The notes beneath the pieces are model-generated. The model was not told the origin of the DNA and did not search any database. It worked only from the letters and a program-made list of their open reading frames with translations. This document shows, piece by piece, positions 1 through 9,509 of a stretch of 64,000 nt of DNA; the first letter of the stretch is position 1, and each line of letters starts with the position of its first letter. This DNA comes from Cupriavidus sp. GTDB taxonomy: Bacteria; Pseudomonadota; Gammaproteobacteria; Burkholderiales; Burkholderiaceae. Position numbers and translations under genes: made by a program. The stretch lies in the NCBI GenBank assembly GCA_031180665.1, contig JAPSLP010000001.1:1-64000 (forward strand). Direction: 5' to 3'.

Positions 1-26
1 GCGCCGTCCTGTCCAGGAGACACTGA

Positions 27-1709
27 ATGAGTCAAGCGATTGAAATCAAGGTGCCGGATATCGGCGACTACGACGCCGTTCCCGTCATCGAAGTCCACGT
101 GAAGCCGGGCGACACGATCAACGCCGAAGATGCGCTGGTCACGCTGGAATCGGACAAGGCGACGATGGACGTGCCCTCGCCGCAGGGCGGCACGGTCAAG
201 GAAGTCAAGGTCAAGGTCGGCGACAACGTGGCCGAGGGCTCGGTGCTGGTGATGCTCGAGCCGGCTGGCGCCGCGGCTCCCGCGCCCGCACCGGCCGCTG
301 CGGCTCCGGCCCCGGCGCCCGCCGCTGCTCCGGCCCCTGCACAGACCGCTGCGCCGGCTCCCGCCGCCGCGCCGGCACCCGCACCGGCCGCTGCCGGCGG
401 TGGCGGCACCGTCGAGGTCAAGGTCCCCGATATCGGCGACTACGATGGCGTGCCGGTCATCGAGGTCCATGTGAAGCCCGGCGACAGCGTCAATGCCGAG
501 GATTCGCTGATCACGCTCGAATCGGACAAGGCGACCATGGACGTGCCGTCGCCTTCGGCCGGCGTGGTCAAGGAAGTCAAGGTCAAGGTCGGCGACAACG
601 TGTCCGAAGGCACGCTGATCGTGATTCTGGAAGGCGCCGGTGGCGGCGCTGCCCCCGCTGCCGCGCCAGCACCTGCCCCGGCAGCCTCGGCTCCTGCTCC
701 GGCCGCCGCGGCGCCTGCCCCGGCTCCGGCTGCCGCGCCCGCACCGGCTGCCGCCGCGCAGGCCGCACCGGCCGGCGTCAGCGGCAAGGCCGCGCACGCC
801 AGCCCCTCGGTGCGCAAGTACGCGCGCGAACTGGGCGTCGACGTGTCGCGCGTGCCGGGCTCGGGTCCGAAGGGCCGCATCACCCATGAAGACGTGCAGC
901 GCTACGTCAAGGGCGTGATGACCGGCCAGGCCGTGGCGCCCGCGCAAGCGGCCGCCGGTGGCGCGGGTGGCGGCGAACTGGGTCTGCTGCCCTGGCCGAA
1001 GGTCGATTTCACCCGCTACGGCGAGATCGAAAGCAAGCCGCTGTCGCGCATCAAGAAGATTTCCGGCGCGAACCTGCATCGCAACTGGGTGATGATCCCT
1101 CACGTGACCAATCACGACGAGGCCGACATCACCGAGCTCGAAGCCTTCCGCGTGCAGCTGAACAAGGAATACGAGAAGCAGGGCGTCAAGGTCACGATGC
1201 TGGCCTTCATGATCAAGGCCACGGTCGCCGCGCTGAAGAAGTTCCCGAACTTCAACGCCTCGCTCGACGGCGACAACCTGGTCCTGAAGAAGTATTTCAA
1301 CATCGGCTTCGCCGCCGATACGCCGAACGGCCTGGTCGTGCCGGTGATCAAGGACGCCGACAAGAAGGGCGTGATCGAGATCGCGCAGGAAATGGCAGAG
1401 CTCGCCAAGCTGGCGCGCGACGGCAAGCTCAAGCCCGACCAGATGCAGGGCGGCTGCTTCTCGATCTCGTCGCTCGGCGGCCTGGGCGGTACCTATTTCA
1501 CGCCGATCATCAATGCGCCGGAAGTGGCCATCATGGGCGTCTGCAAGTCGTATCAGAAGCCGGTCTGGGACGGCAAGCAGTTCGTGCCGCGCCTGACGCT
1601 GCCGCTGTCGCTGTCGTGGGATCACCGCGTGATCGACGGCGCCGAGGCGGCCCGCTTCAATACCTACTTCGGTCAGCTGCTGGCCGATTTCCGCCGCATT
1701 CTGCTGTAA
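27..1709 (+). CDS. aceF: Pyruvate dehydrogenase E2, dihydrolipoamide acetyltransferase
   Basis: This is the acetyl-transferring core of the cytoplasmic pyruvate dehydrogenase complex; it moves the acetyl group from lipoyl-lysine to CoA. The 560-residue protein has two N-terminal lipoyl domains, each with the DKATMDV motif (lysines about 44 and 168), separated by long Ala-Pro hinges. A peripheral-subunit-binding domain follows at about 255-293, then the catalytic domain with HRVIDG (His533, Asp537). A Shine-Dalgarno AGGAGA lies just before the ATG. The E3 gene starts 24 bp downstream, so the two form an operon; E1 (aceE) would be expected upstream, outside the window. Only 26 bases precede the gene. 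Confidence 0.97.
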   Translation: MSQAIEIKVPDIGDYDAVPVIEVHVKPGDTINAEDALVTLESDKATMDVPSPQGGTVKEVKVKVGDNVAEGSVLVMLEPAGAAAPAPAPAAAAPAPAPAAAPAPAQTAAPAPAAAPAPAPAAAGGGGTVEVKVPDIGDYDGVPVIEVHVKPGDSVNAEDSLITLESDKATMDVPSPSAGVVKEVKVKVGDNVSEGTLIVILEGAGGGAAPAAAPAPAPAASAPAPAAAAPAPAPAAAPAPAAAAQAAPAGVSGKAAHASPSVRKYARELGVDVSRVPGSGPKGRITHEDVQRYVKGVMTGQAVAPAQAAAGGAGGGELGLLPWPKVDFTRYGEIESKPLSRIKKISGANLHRNWVMIPHVTNHDEADITELEAFRVQLNKEYEKQGVKVTMLAFMIKATVAALKKFPNFNASLDGDNLVLKKYFNIGFAADTPNGLVVPVIKDADKKGVIEIAQEMAELAKLARDGKLKPDQMQGGCFSISSLGGLGGTYFTPIINAPEVAIMGVCKSYQKPVWDGKQFVPRLTLPLSLSWDHRVIDGAEAARFNTYFGQLLADFRRILL

Positions 1710-1733
1710 GCGGCCCGGCCACAGGAGCAAAGC

Positions 1734-3539
1734 ATGAGTGTGATCGAAGTCAAGGTGCCGGACATCGGCGATTTCGACGCGGTAGAGGTGATCGAGGTCC
1801 TGGTCAAGCCGGGCGACACGATCGAGCAGGAACAGTCGCTGATCGTGCTCGAGTCGGACAAGGCCAGCATGGACGTGCCGTCGTCGGCGGCCGGCAAGGT
1901 GGTCGAGGTCAAAGTCAAGGTCGGCGACAAGGTCGCCAAGGACACGGTGATCTGCACGGTCGAGGCGCAGGCCGCCGCCGCGGCGCCGGCGCCCGCGGCG
2001 GCTCCCGCGCCTGCAGCCAGCCCGGCGTCCGCGCCGGCTCCGGCCGCATCGCCGGCACCGGCTGCGGCACCGGCACCGGCTGCGGCAACGCACGCCGGCG
2101 GCGCCGACATCCAGTGCGAGATGCTGGTGCTGGGCGCCGGCCCCGGCGGCTATTCGGCAGCCTTCCGCAGCGCCGACCTCGGCATGAATACCGTGCTGGT
2201 GGAGCGCTACGCCAGCCTCGGCGGGGTTTGCCTGAATGTCGGCTGCATCCCGTCGAAGGCGCTGTTGCATAACGCCGCGATCATCGACGAGGCCAAGGCG
2301 CTGGCCGCGCACGGCATCGTGTTCGGCGAGGCGAAGATCGACCTCGATGGCCTGCGCAAGTACAAGGATTCGGTGGTCGGCAAGCTGACCGGCGGCCTGG
2401 CCGGCATGGCCAAGGCGCGCAAGGTGCAGGTCGTGCGCGGCATCGGCACCTTCCTCGACCCGCATCATCTCGAGGTGCAGGAAACCGGCGGCGACGGCAA
2501 GGACACCACCGGCAAGAAGACGGTGATCCGCTTCGACAAGGCCATCATCGCCGCCGGCAGCCAGGCGGTGAAACTGCCGTTCATCCCGGAAGATCCGCGC
2601 ATCGTCGACTCGACCGGCGCGCTGGAATTGCGCGAGATCCCGAAACGCATGCTGGTGATCGGCGGCGGCATCATCGGGCTGGAAATGGCCACGGTCTACA
2701 GCACGCTGGGCGCCAGCATCGACGTCGTTGAAATGCTTGACGGCCTGATGCAGGGCGCAGACCGCGATCTGGTCAAGGTCTGGGAGAAGATGAACAAGCA
2801 TCGCTTCGACAAGGTGATGCTCAAGACCAGGACCGTCGGCGTCGAGGCCAAGGCCGATGGCATCTACGTCAAGTTCGAGGGCGAGCAGGCCCCGGCGGAG
2901 GCGCAGCGCTACGACCTGGTGCTGGTGTCGGTGGGCCGCGCGCCCAACGGCAAGCGGATCGGCGCGGAGAGGGCCGGCGTCGCGGTGACCGACCGCGGCT
3001 TCATCGAGGTCGACAGCCAGATGCGCACCAACGTGCCGCACATCTTCGCGATCGGCGACATCGTCGGCCAGCCGATGCTGGCCCACAAGGCCGTGCACGA
3101 AGCGCACGTGGCCGCGGAAGCGGCGCACGGCGAGAAGGCTTATTTCGACGCCAAGCAGATTCCGTCGGTGGCCTATACCGATCCGGAAGTGGCCTGGGCC
3201 GGCCTGACCGAGGAACAGTGCAAGGAGCAGGGCATCAAGTACGGCAAGGGCGTCTTCCCGTGGGCCGCTTCGGGCCGCGCGATCGCCAACGGCCGCGACG
3301 AGGGCTTCACCAAGCTGCTGTTCGATGAGGAAACCCACCGCATCATCGGCGGCGGCATCGTCGGCACGCACGCGGGCGACCTGATCGGCGAAGTGTGCCT
3401 GGCGATCGAGATGGGCGCGGACGCGGTGGACATCGGCAAGACCATCCACCCGCACCCGACGCTGGGCGAGTCGATCGGCATGGCCGCCGAGATCTACGAG
3501 GGCGTCTGCACGGACGTCCCGCCGCCGCGCAAGCGCTGA
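1734..3539 (+). CDS. lpdA: Dihydrolipoamide dehydrogenase (E3) with N-terminal lipoyl domain
   Basis: This flavoprotein reoxidises dihydrolipoamide on E2 and passes electrons to NAD+. It has 601 residues, longer than the usual 470 or so because residues 1-80 form a lipoyl domain (DKASMDV, Lys43) joined by an Ala-Pro linker of about 45 residues. The E3 body shows the FAD motif GAGPGGY, the redox disulphide in [13 protein letters not shown] (Cys166/Cys171), a second nucleotide motif GGGIIGLE and the C-terminal HPHPTLGES active-site segment. Lipoyl-E3 fusions of this kind are known in Burkholderiales and Neisseria. It is the last gene of the operon; a hairpin terminator follows at 3566-3595. Confidence 0.97.
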   Translation: MSVIEVKVPDIGDFDAVEVIEVLVKPGDTIEQEQSLIVLESDKASMDVPSSAAGKVVEVKVKVGDKVAKDTVICTVEAQAAAAAPAPAAAPAPAASPASAPAPAASPAPAAAPAPAAATHAGGADIQCEMLVLGAGPGGYSAAFRSADLGMNTVLVERYASLGGVCLNVGCIPSKALLHNAAIIDEAKALAAHGIVFGEAKIDLDGLRKYKDSVVGKLTGGLAGMAKARKVQVVRGIGTFLDPHHLEVQETGGDGKDTTGKKTVIRFDKAIIAAGSQAVKLPFIPEDPRIVDSTGALELREIPKRMLVIGGGIIGLEMATVYSTLGASIDVVEMLDGLMQGADRDLVKVWEKMNKHRFDKVMLKTRTVGVEAKADGIYVKFEGEQAPAEAQRYDLVLVSVGRAPNGKRIGAERAGVAVTDRGFIEVDSQMRTNVPHIFAIGDIVGQPMLAHKAVHEAHVAAEAAHGEKAYFDAKQIPSVAYTDPEVAWAGLTEEQCKEQGIKYGKGVFPWAASGRAIANGRDEGFTKLLFDEETHRIIGGGIVGTHAGDLIGEVCLAIEMGADAVDIGKTIHPHPTLGESIGMAAEIYEGVCTDVPPPRKR

Positions 3540-3565
3540 GCGGCTGGTTCGTAGCGGCACAGAAC

Positions 3566-3595
3566 AGGGCCCGCCGGGATGGCGGGCCTTGTTTT
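3566..3595 (+). terminator. Terminator of the aceF-lpdA operon
   Basis: GGGCCCGCC and GGCGGGCCT form a GC-rich stem with a GGGAT loop, followed by TTGTTTT, 27 bases after the lpdA stop codon. This is the form of an intrinsic terminator. Confidence 0.8.
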
Positions 3596-3689
3596 ATCAA
3601 GAAATGCAATTAACCGCCAACGATAAACGTATAGGTTGAGCGGCTGCGCCGTCAAGGCTGCTGGTGAACGCCCGGTCGAAGAGCACCAA

Positions 3690-3719
3690 TAAAAAAGCCC
3701 GGCATAAATGCCGGGCTTC
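3690..3719 (-). terminator. Terminator of the phasin gene
   Basis: Read on the minus strand, AAGCCCGGCA and TGCCGGGCTT form a ten-base-pair perfect stem with a short TTTA loop, followed by six T residues (the AAAAAA run at 3691-3696). It lies about 50 bases past the phasin stop codon. Confidence 0.85.
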
Positions 3720-3767
3720 GGAGGTCAGCGTAGACGCTGGTGCCCGCGAGGGGCACCGGCCAGCGCA

Positions 3768-4343
3768 TCAGGCTGCGGTGGTCTTCTTGCCAGCGGTGCG
3801 GGCGGTGGCGCTCGCTTGCTGGGCGGCCTTGGTGGCGGCGGTGGCGGCCGCCTGGAAATTGCTTTCGGCGATTTCCACGGCTTGCTTGGTGGCCTTCTGG
3901 ACCGACTCGTAGGCGTTGTTGGCGGCCGAGATGGCCGACTTCACGATGGCCACGGTCGATTCAGAACCGGCGGGTGCGTTCTTGGCGAAGTTGTCGACCA
4001 GGCTCTGCACATTGCGCGAGCTTTCGGCCAGCTGGGCTTCGGCGACGCGGGTGAATTCCGACTGGGTATCGGCCGCGATCTCGTAGACGTGGCGGCTGTA
4101 GGCCACGGCCTTTTCGGCCACCGGCTGGATCAGCGAAACCTGCAGGGCGACCAGTTCCTGGGCATCGCGGGCGGTCAGCGTGCGCTTGGCGTGCTCGACG
4201 TTTTCGGCCAGGGTGGTCTTGACGACTTGCATGTTCAGCTCGACCAGCTTTTCCATGCCTTCGAAGGCCTTGGTGGTCAAACCGAACAGGGTTTCCAGAT
4301 TGGCTTTGTGGGCGGCGGCAACTTGTTCGGGGGTAAAGGACAT
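3768..4343 (-). CDS. phaP: Phasin family protein, PHB granule coat
   Basis: Phasins coat polyhydroxybutyrate granules and control their number and size. The 191-residue product begins [15 protein letters not shown], is Ala/Lys-rich and helical, and has the phasin core with [11 protein letters not shown] near the end, matching Cupriavidus PhaP1-type proteins. The start at 4343 was chosen because GGAGA stands eight bases before it; an in-frame ATG 42 bases upstream lacks a ribosome site. The gene stands alone, with its own sigma-70 promoter at 4529-4556 and a 5' leader of about 180 bases. Two palindromes flanking the promoter suggest repression by PhaR, which is encoded at 48 kb. Paralogues elsewhere in the genome are likely, so the number after phaP cannot be assigned. 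Confidence 0.93.
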   Translation of the reverse strand: MSFTPEQVAAAHKANLETLFGLTTKAFEGMEKLVELNMQVVKTTLAENVEHAKRTLTARDAQELVALQVSLIQPVAEKAVAYSRHVYEIAADTQSEFTRVAEAQLAESSRNVQSLVDNFAKNAPAGSESTVAIVKSAISAANNAYESVQKATKQAVEIAESNFQAAATAATKAAQQASATARTAGKKTTAA

Positions 4344-4509
4344 GCTGGTCTCCATCAGAATGAAGTCGAGTTCAAGCGAACTCAAAAATAGGTCGCCTAG
4401 ATGTCAAGGCCGTGACGTTGCGGTGGCCAGCCCAGGCGCGTTAATGGTTTTGTGCGTGCGCTCCAGCGAGCCGATCAGCGGGTCCGGAAACCTGTCTTTC
4501 GGTTAATGG

Positions 4510-4518
4510 TGCGTCGCA
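4510..4518. promoter_or_regulatory. Candidate PhaR operator near the phaP transcription start
   Basis: TGCGTCGCA has the form TGC-N3-GCA and sits about ten bases downstream of the phaP -10 box, over the expected transcription start. PhaR proteins are known to recognise TGC-rich palindromes; that this one is bound is inferred. Confidence 0.45.
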
Positions 4519-4528
4519 ACAATTCCGT

Positions 4529-4556
4529 ATTGTATGGACCATGTTTGGGCTGTCAA
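4529..4556 (-). promoter_or_regulatory. Strong sigma-70 promoter of phaP
   Basis: On the minus strand a perfect -35 TTGACA (4556-4551) is followed after 16 bases by TACAAT (4534-4529), a one-mismatch -10 box. Transcription would start near 4522 and give a leader of about 180 bases. It is one of the best promoters in the window. Confidence 0.8.
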
Positions 4557-4563
4557 GCGGTTT

Positions 4564-4578
4564 TTGTGCATCGCACAA
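4564..4578. promoter_or_regulatory. Candidate PhaR operator upstream of the phaP -35 box
   Basis: TTGTGCATCGCACAA is a perfect palindrome with six-base arms and a three-base centre. It starts eight bases upstream of the -35 box and contains the TGC-N3-GCA core. Its centre is 57 bp from the centre of the second site at 4510-4518, so the two sites bracket the promoter. Confidence 0.55.
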
Positions 4579-4757
4579 CCAGCCTCGGGTAAACCCCCTG
4601 GCGGGTCCGCCACATTGCGAGCTTTGAATCACTTGGCCGCCCCCGGGGCACGTGACGAACAGGCCGGTGCTACCATCGCGCATTCTGTTCACTGCCCGGC
4701 GGGGCAGGGCCACGTGCCCGACCGCCGCACGGCCCGCCCGTTCCGACCATTGTGCCG

Positions 4758-5708
4758 ATGCCCCGTCAAGCCGCCCCCGAACGCCTTCCAGGCAACGCGA
4801 TTTCCGCCGGCGCCAATGTGTGGCTCGTGTCGATGCCCTGGCTGTTCGTGCTGATCTGGAGCACCGGCTTTATCGTCGCCAAGTACGGCATGCCCCATGC
4901 CGAGCCAATGACCTTCCTGTTCCTGCGCTTTGCCGGCGTGGTGGTGCTGATGGTGCCGTTCGTCGCGTTGGCGCGCGTGCCGCTGCCTCGGCGCGACAGC
5001 CGCGTCGACTGGGCCATGATCGGCCGCATTGCGCTGGCGGGGCTGCTGCTGCAGACCGGCTACCTGGGCGGGGTCTGGGCCGCCGTCAAGCTCGGCATGC
5101 CGGCCGGCATGGCGGCGTTGATCGTCGGCATGCAGCCGTTGCTGACGGCGTTGATTTCGCTGCGCCTCGGCGAGCGTCTGCGCGGCTGGCAGTGGGCCGG
5201 ACTGCTGCTTGGCATCGTCGGCGTGGGCCTGGTGGTGGCCGGCAAGCTCTCGGTCGGCGCGGCGACGCCGTCCAGCGTGCTGCTCGCCGTCGGCGCCTTG
5301 CTGTCGATCACCGTCGGCACGCTGTATCAGAAGCATCGCTGCCCGGTGTTCGATTTGCGCATGGGGTCGCTGATTCAGTTCACCGCGGCGGCGCTGGCTT
5401 GCCTGCCGTGGATGTTTCTGTTCGAGACGCGCGAGGTCGACTGGAACCTCGAGATGATCGGCGCGCTGGCGTGGTCCATCGTGGCCCTGTCGATCGGCGC
5501 GATCTCGCTGCTGTTCGTGCTGATCCGGCGCGGTGCCGCGACCAGCGTATCGAGCCTGATGTACTTGACGCCGCCGACCACGGCCGTGATGGCCTGGCTG
5601 CTGTTCGACGAACGCTTCCCGCCGATGGCTGCCGCCGGCATGGCGCTCGCCGCGGCCGGCGTCGCGCTGGTGATGCGCCGCGCAGCGGCGCCGTCGCGCC
5701 GCGCCTGA
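4758..5708 (+). CDS. EamA/DMT-family inner-membrane transporter
   Basis: This is a drug/metabolite-type exporter of unknown substrate. The 316 residues form two related halves of about five membrane helices each, beginning with the segment [16 protein letters not shown] and the PMTFLFLRF motif typical of EamA domains. The second half contains [20 protein letters not shown], a hallmark of the family. The ATG at 4758 is used here; an in-frame GTG two codons earlier is possible. The thioesterase gene starts 41 bases downstream on the same strand, so co-transcription is likely. Nothing nearby identifies the substrate. Confidence 0.88.
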   Translation: MPRQAAPERLPGNAISAGANVWLVSMPWLFVLIWSTGFIVAKYGMPHAEPMTFLFLRFAGVVVLMVPFVALARVPLPRRDSRVDWAMIGRIALAGLLLQTGYLGGVWAAVKLGMPAGMAALIVGMQPLLTALISLRLGERLRGWQWAGLLLGIVGVGLVVAGKLSVGAATPSSVLLAVGALLSITVGTLYQKHRCPVFDLRMGSLIQFTAAALACLPWMFLFETREVDWNLEMIGALAWSIVALSIGAISLLFVLIRRGAATSVSSLMYLTPPTTAVMAWLLFDERFPPMAAAGMALAAAGVALVMRRAAAPSRRA

Positions 5709-5749
5709 CCGGCAGCCCATTTCCCTTCCGCTTTCCGTTACTGCCCGCC

Positions 5750-6196
5750 ATGAAGCCGCAAGCCCAGACCCGCGACTCCTATCGCCACTTCCTGCCGATC
5801 ACGACGCGCTGGATGGACAACGATGTTTATGGCCACGTCAACAACGTTGTCTACTACAGTTATTTCGACACCGTGGTGAATCGCTACCTGATCGAGCGGG
5901 GCGCGCTCGACATCGAGGCTGGAGACACCATCGGGCTGGTGATCGAGACGCAGTGCAATTACTTCGCCTCGCTGAGCTTTCCCGAAACGGTGATCGCGGG
6001 TCTGCGCGTCGCGCGGCTCGGCAACAGCAGCGTGCGCTACGAAGTGGGGCTGTTTCGCGAGGGCGAGGACAGCGCCGCCGCGCAGGGGCACTTCGTGCAT
6101 GTCTATGTCGATCGCCAGACGCGCCGCCCGGTGGCCTTGCCAGAGCCGTTGCGCCAGGCGCTGGAGCCGCTGCTGGTGGTGGCTGTGGATCGGTAG
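5750..6196 (+). CDS. Hotdog-fold acyl-CoA thioesterase (4HBT family)
   Basis: The 148-residue protein is a single hotdog domain of the 4-hydroxybenzoyl-CoA thioesterase type, expected to hydrolyse acyl-CoA esters in the cytoplasm. The active-site stretch [18 protein letters not shown] carries the family Asp and the GHVNN motif, followed by the substrate-channel segment [10 protein letters not shown]. It follows the EamA gene by 41 bases. The ATG at 5750 is preceded by no clear ribosome site, and translation may depend on readthrough of the upstream gene. The exact acyl chain cannot be told from sequence; a role in recycling short or aromatic acyl-CoAs is possible but unproven. Confidence 0.9.
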   Translation: MKPQAQTRDSYRHFLPITTRWMDNDVYGHVNNVVYYSYFDTVVNRYLIERGALDIEAGDTIGLVIETQCNYFASLSFPETVIAGLRVARLGNSSVRYEVGLFREGEDSAAAQGHFVHVYVDRQTRRPVALPEPLRQALEPLLVVAVDR

Positions 6197-6598
6197 GGAG
6201 CGTGAACGTGAACGCGCGCAGGTGCCGTATCGGCCTGTCCCTCGCACCCGGTAAAGGGGGCAGGGCAGTCGGCGCGCCGCGCGGCGGATGTTGCGGTGCG
6301 GATGTGAACCGGAACACGGTTTCGCGCGTTGCTGATCCAGATGACGGGGCCGCCTTGGCGGCGGCCGCTCAACTTCTCGCCAGACTTGACGTTAGTGAGG
6401 CTTGTGCCTGCGCAGGGCGGAAGATTGCCGGGCCGGGAAGCCGCGTCATGCAGATTTCCATGTGCTGCAAGCGTCTTATTTTCGTATTGCGGAAATGTCT
6501 GTAATCGAAGCTTTAAGTCCGCTGTGTAAGTCGTTAATCTTGCTAACAAATTCTTTTTTTTCTACACTGGCGCCATTCCCGATGCGCGCCCGAGAATC
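6197..6598. other. Intergenic region upstream of pbpG, no gene seen
   Basis: About 400 bases with no convincing coding frame on either strand. The first 250 bases are GC-rich without recognised structure; from about 6470 the sequence becomes distinctly AT-richer and ends in the pbpG promoter. A small regulatory RNA cannot be excluded. Confidence 0.5.
6540..6568 (+). promoter_or_regulatory. Sigma-70 promoter of pbpG
   Basis: TTGCTA (6540-6545), a 17-base T-rich spacer, and TACACT (6563-6568). Each box is close to consensus and the spacing is optimal. The start point would be about 25 bases before the ATG. Confidence 0.6.
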
Positions 6599-7834
6599 AT
6601 GTCCCGGTTCGACCTCCCATTCCTGAGATTTCTCGGCACCCTGCCTCTGCCCACCGTGGCAGCGACCATGCTGGTGTCGGCGGCGCTGATTGCCGCGCCC
6701 ATGGCGGAGGCGGCGAGTCAATCGTCAAAATCCGCCAAAAAGACCGAAAAGGTCGTCAAAGTCCAAAAATCCTCGGCTAAATCGTCCAAGTCGTCGACTA
6801 AATCGGCGAAGGCGACCAGCTCGTCCAAGCGCTCGACGGTCGCAAAGACCGGCAGCCGCAAGGTCATCGTCTCCAAGAATGGCAAGCGCAAGGTCATTCT
6901 GGTCCAGCGTCAGGCCGCCCCGGTGCGCGCCGCCTTCACGCCGCCTCCGTCGCGCCCCTCGCTGGGCGAGGCGCTCGGACTGCGCGATACCGACGATGCG
7001 CTGTCGCTGCGCTCCAGCGTCGCGCTGGTGATGGACCAGAACAGCAACGAAGTCCTGTTCCAGAAGAACGCGGCCGCGGTGCTGCCGATCGCCTCGATCA
7101 CCAAGCTGATGACCGCGCTGGTGGTGATGGACGCGCGCCTGCCGATGGACGAGGTGCTGACCATTACCGAGGAAGACCGCGACACCGAGAAGCACAGCAG
7201 CTCGCGTCTGCGCTTCGGTACGCAGCTGACCCGCCAGGAACTGCTGCTGCTGGCGCTGATGTCGTCGGAAAACCGTGCTGCCTCCGCGCTCGGCCGCCAC
7301 TATCCGGGCGGCCTGCCGGCCTTCGTGCAGGCAATGAACCGCAAGGCGCGCGAACTCGGCATGAACGACTCACACTTCGTCGATTCGAGCGGCTTGTCGA
7401 GCAGCAATGTCTCGTCGGCGCTGGACCTGGCCCGGCTGGTCAAGGCGGCCTACCGCAATCCGACCATCCGCGCGTTCTCGACGCAGACCGAGCATGAAGT
7501 CAACGTGCTCGGCCGCACCCAGCACTACGTCAGCACCAATCGCCTGGTGCGCGGCGGCAACTGGGACATCGGCCTGCAGAAGACCGGCTTCATTTCCGAA
7601 GCGGGACGCTGCCTGGTCATGCAGGCGCGTGTCGGTGGCCGCGACGTGGTGATGGTGTTCCTGGACTCGTCCGGCAACCTGACCCGCTTTGCCGATGCCA
7701 ACCGCGTGCGCGACTGGCTGGAGCATTCGCCGCCGTCGGCGCCGAACCGCTTCCCCAGCACGCCGAACCTGACCCAGGGCCCGGCCAACTCGCCGCACTA
7801 CGTGCTGACGTCGCAGCAGGCCCGCGGCATCTGA
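6599..7834 (+). CDS. pbpG: D-alanyl-D-alanine endopeptidase, PBP7-like (S11 family)
   Basis: This periplasmic low-molecular-weight penicillin-binding protein cleaves peptidoglycan cross-bridges during wall remodelling. The 411 residues start with a signal segment (MLVSAALIAAPMAEA, about 22-36). A strongly Ser/Lys-rich tract follows at about 40-100, unusual for PbpG and probably wall-binding. The S11 catalytic domain has all three motifs: SITK with the active serine, SEN, and KTGFISEAG. E. coli PbpG is about 310 residues; the extra length is the Lys/Ser-rich tract. A promoter lies directly upstream and a terminator follows at 7881-7912, so it is a single-gene unit. Confidence 0.93.
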   Translation: MSRFDLPFLRFLGTLPLPTVAATMLVSAALIAAPMAEAASQSSKSAKKTEKVVKVQKSSAKSSKSSTKSAKATSSSKRSTVAKTGSRKVIVSKNGKRKVILVQRQAAPVRAAFTPPPSRPSLGEALGLRDTDDALSLRSSVALVMDQNSNEVLFQKNAAAVLPIASITKLMTALVVMDARLPMDEVLTITEEDRDTEKHSSSRLRFGTQLTRQELLLLALMSSENRAASALGRHYPGGLPAFVQAMNRKARELGMNDSHFVDSSGLSSSNVSSALDLARLVKAAYRNPTIRAFSTQTEHEVNVLGRTQHYVSTNRLVRGGNWDIGLQKTGFISEAGRCLVMQARVGGRDVVMVFLDSSGNLTRFADANRVRDWLEHSPPSAPNRFPSTPNLTQGPANSPHYVLTSQQARGI

Positions 7835-7880
7835 ACGGCAGGGCGGCAAGCCTCCGCTCCAGCCCCGTCAGGCAACGAAA

Positions 7881-7912
7881 GACGCGCCCCTCGAGGGCGC
7901 GTCGTCGTTTTT
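7881..7912 (+). terminator. Terminator of pbpG
   Basis: GACGCGCCC and GGGCGCGTC form a perfect nine-base-pair stem around CTCGA, followed by GTCGTTTTT. It lies 47 bases after the pbpG stop. Confidence 0.82.
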
Positions 7913-7971
7913 CGGCCTGATTCGCCGATGCGCCGCAGTCGGCGCTGTGGGTAGGCGCATCAGTCAGCCCA

Positions 7972-9384
7972 TCACAGCAGCTTGCCCGGATTCATGATGC
8001 CCGCCGGATCGAGCAGCCGCTTGATGCCGACCATCAGCCGCAGTTCGAGCGGATCCTTGTAGCGGTGGAAATACTCGCGCTTGAGCTGCCCGATGCCGTG
8101 TTCCGCGCTGATACTGCCGCCATGGTGCATGACCTCGTCGAGCACCTCGGCCGTCACGGCCTCGCCGTGGGTCGTCGCCCAGTCCTTGGGCGCGCCGGCG
8201 GGGCGCGACAGGTTGTAATGCAGATTGCCGTCGCCGAAGTGGCCGAACACGAAGGGGCGGATCGCGCGGTCCAGCCGCTGCAGCCGCGCTTCCATCCGCT
8301 CCATGAACACCGGAATCGATTCGATCGGCAAGGAGATGTCGTGCTTCAGATGCGGGCCGTCGGCGCGCTGCGCTTCGGAAATTTCCTCGCGCAGCTTCCA
8401 CATCGCCTGGACCTGGCTCAGTGAGGCGGAGACGGCCGCGTCGAGGCACAGGCCTTGTTCCAGCGCGTCGCCGATGGTCGCTTCCAGCAGCGAATTCAGG
8501 CCCGCTTCGTCGGTGGTGTCGGCCAGTTCCACCAGCACATAGGCCGGATGGACCTGGGCGAACGGCGCCTGCACGCCTTCGGCATGCGTCAGCACGAGAT
8601 CCAGGCAGGGCCCGGTGAAGAATTCGAAGGCCTGCAGCCGTGCGCCGCAGCGCGAATACAGCAGCGAGAACAGCTGCAGCGCCTGCTGCGGCGATTCCAC
8701 CGCGGCCAGCACCACCGCGCGCTGATCGGTGCGGGGCAGCAGCCGCAGCGCCACGGCGGTGATCACGCCCAGCGTGCCTTCGGACCCGATCAGCAGCTGC
8801 TTCAGGTCGTAGCCGGTGTTGTCCTTGCGCAGCGTGCGCAGTCCGTGGAAGACCTCGCCGTCCGGCAGCACGGCTTCCAGTCCAAGAACCAGCTCGCGGG
8901 CCATGCCGTAGCGCACCACGTTGACGCCGCCGGCATTGGTGGCGAGGTTGCCGCCGATCTGGCACGAGTCCTCGGCCGCCAGCGACAACGGCAGCTGCCG
9001 GTCCGCGTCATGGGCGGCGCGGCGCAGATTGCCGAGGATGCAGCCGGCCTCGGCCACCATCGTGTTGGCGATGGTATCGACCGAGCGGATGGCGTTCATC
9101 CGGTCCAGGCTCAGCACCACGTTGGCGGGGCGATCGTCGGGCGTCGCGCCGCCGCACAGGCCGGTATTGCCGCCGCGCGGCACGACCGGCACGCGCCACT
9201 GCTGGCAGAGCGCCAGGCAGCGCGCGACCTCGTCGGTATGGCGGGGCCGGACCACTGCCTGGGCATCGCCACGGTAGATTCCGCGCCAGTCGCTCAGCCA
9301 CGGCGCGATCGCCTGCGCATCGGTGGTCACCACATCGGGTCCCAGCGCCTCGAGCAGGCGCGGCAGAAAACCGGAGTCTTGCAT
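7972..9384 (-). CDS. FAD-binding 2-hydroxyacid oxidase/dehydrogenase (GlcD / D2HGDH-like)
   Basis: The 470-residue flavoprotein belongs to the FAD-linked oxidase C family, which includes glycolate oxidase GlcD, D-lactate dehydrogenase and D-2-hydroxyglutarate dehydrogenase. It has the PCMH-type FAD segment PVVPRGGNTGLCGGATP, the QIGGNLATNAGG and GSEGTLGVITAV motifs, and a C-terminal domain ending in EHGIGQLKREYF with the catalytic His-rich region FGHFGDGNLHYN. No Fe-S domain is fused. The IclR regulator lies 125 bases upstream on the same strand and the lutAB operon diverges from it, so a D-lactate or similar 2-hydroxyacid is the likely substrate; this is inferred from context. Confidence 0.88.
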   Translation of the reverse strand: MQDSGFLPRLLEALGPDVVTTDAQAIAPWLSDWRGIYRGDAQAVVRPRHTDEVARCLALCQQWRVPVVPRGGNTGLCGGATPDDRPANVVLSLDRMNAIRSVDTIANTMVAEAGCILGNLRRAAHDADRQLPLSLAAEDSCQIGGNLATNAGGVNVVRYGMARELVLGLEAVLPDGEVFHGLRTLRKDNTGYDLKQLLIGSEGTLGVITAVALRLLPRTDQRAVVLAAVESPQQALQLFSLLYSRCGARLQAFEFFTGPCLDLVLTHAEGVQAPFAQVHPAYVLVELADTTDEAGLNSLLEATIGDALEQGLCLDAAVSASLSQVQAMWKLREEISEAQRADGPHLKHDISLPIESIPVFMERMEARLQRLDRAIRPFVFGHFGDGNLHYNLSRPAGAPKDWATTHGEAVTAEVLDEVMHHGGSISAEHGIGQLKREYFHRYKDPLELRLMVGIKRLLDPAGIMNPGKLL

Positions 9385-9509
9385 CTCGTCGTGTGCTGTC
9401 TGTCGATGTCGGGAGGGGCGGGGCGCGAGATCGCGCTCCGGGGCGTGGCTTGACGGGCGGCGCGAAGCTGCGCGCGTCGAAGCGTGCCAACGCGGGTCGC
9501 TACCCGTCG

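Noticed and set aside
68..883. Antisense Ala/Gly-rich reading frames opposite the E2 lipoyl region
   Set aside because: They are the reverse reading of the Ala-Pro linkers and lipoyl domains, with no start site or codon pattern of their own.
3708..4391. A 227-codon plus-strand frame over the phasin gene
   Set aside because: It is antisense to a clear phasin with ribosome site, promoter and terminator.
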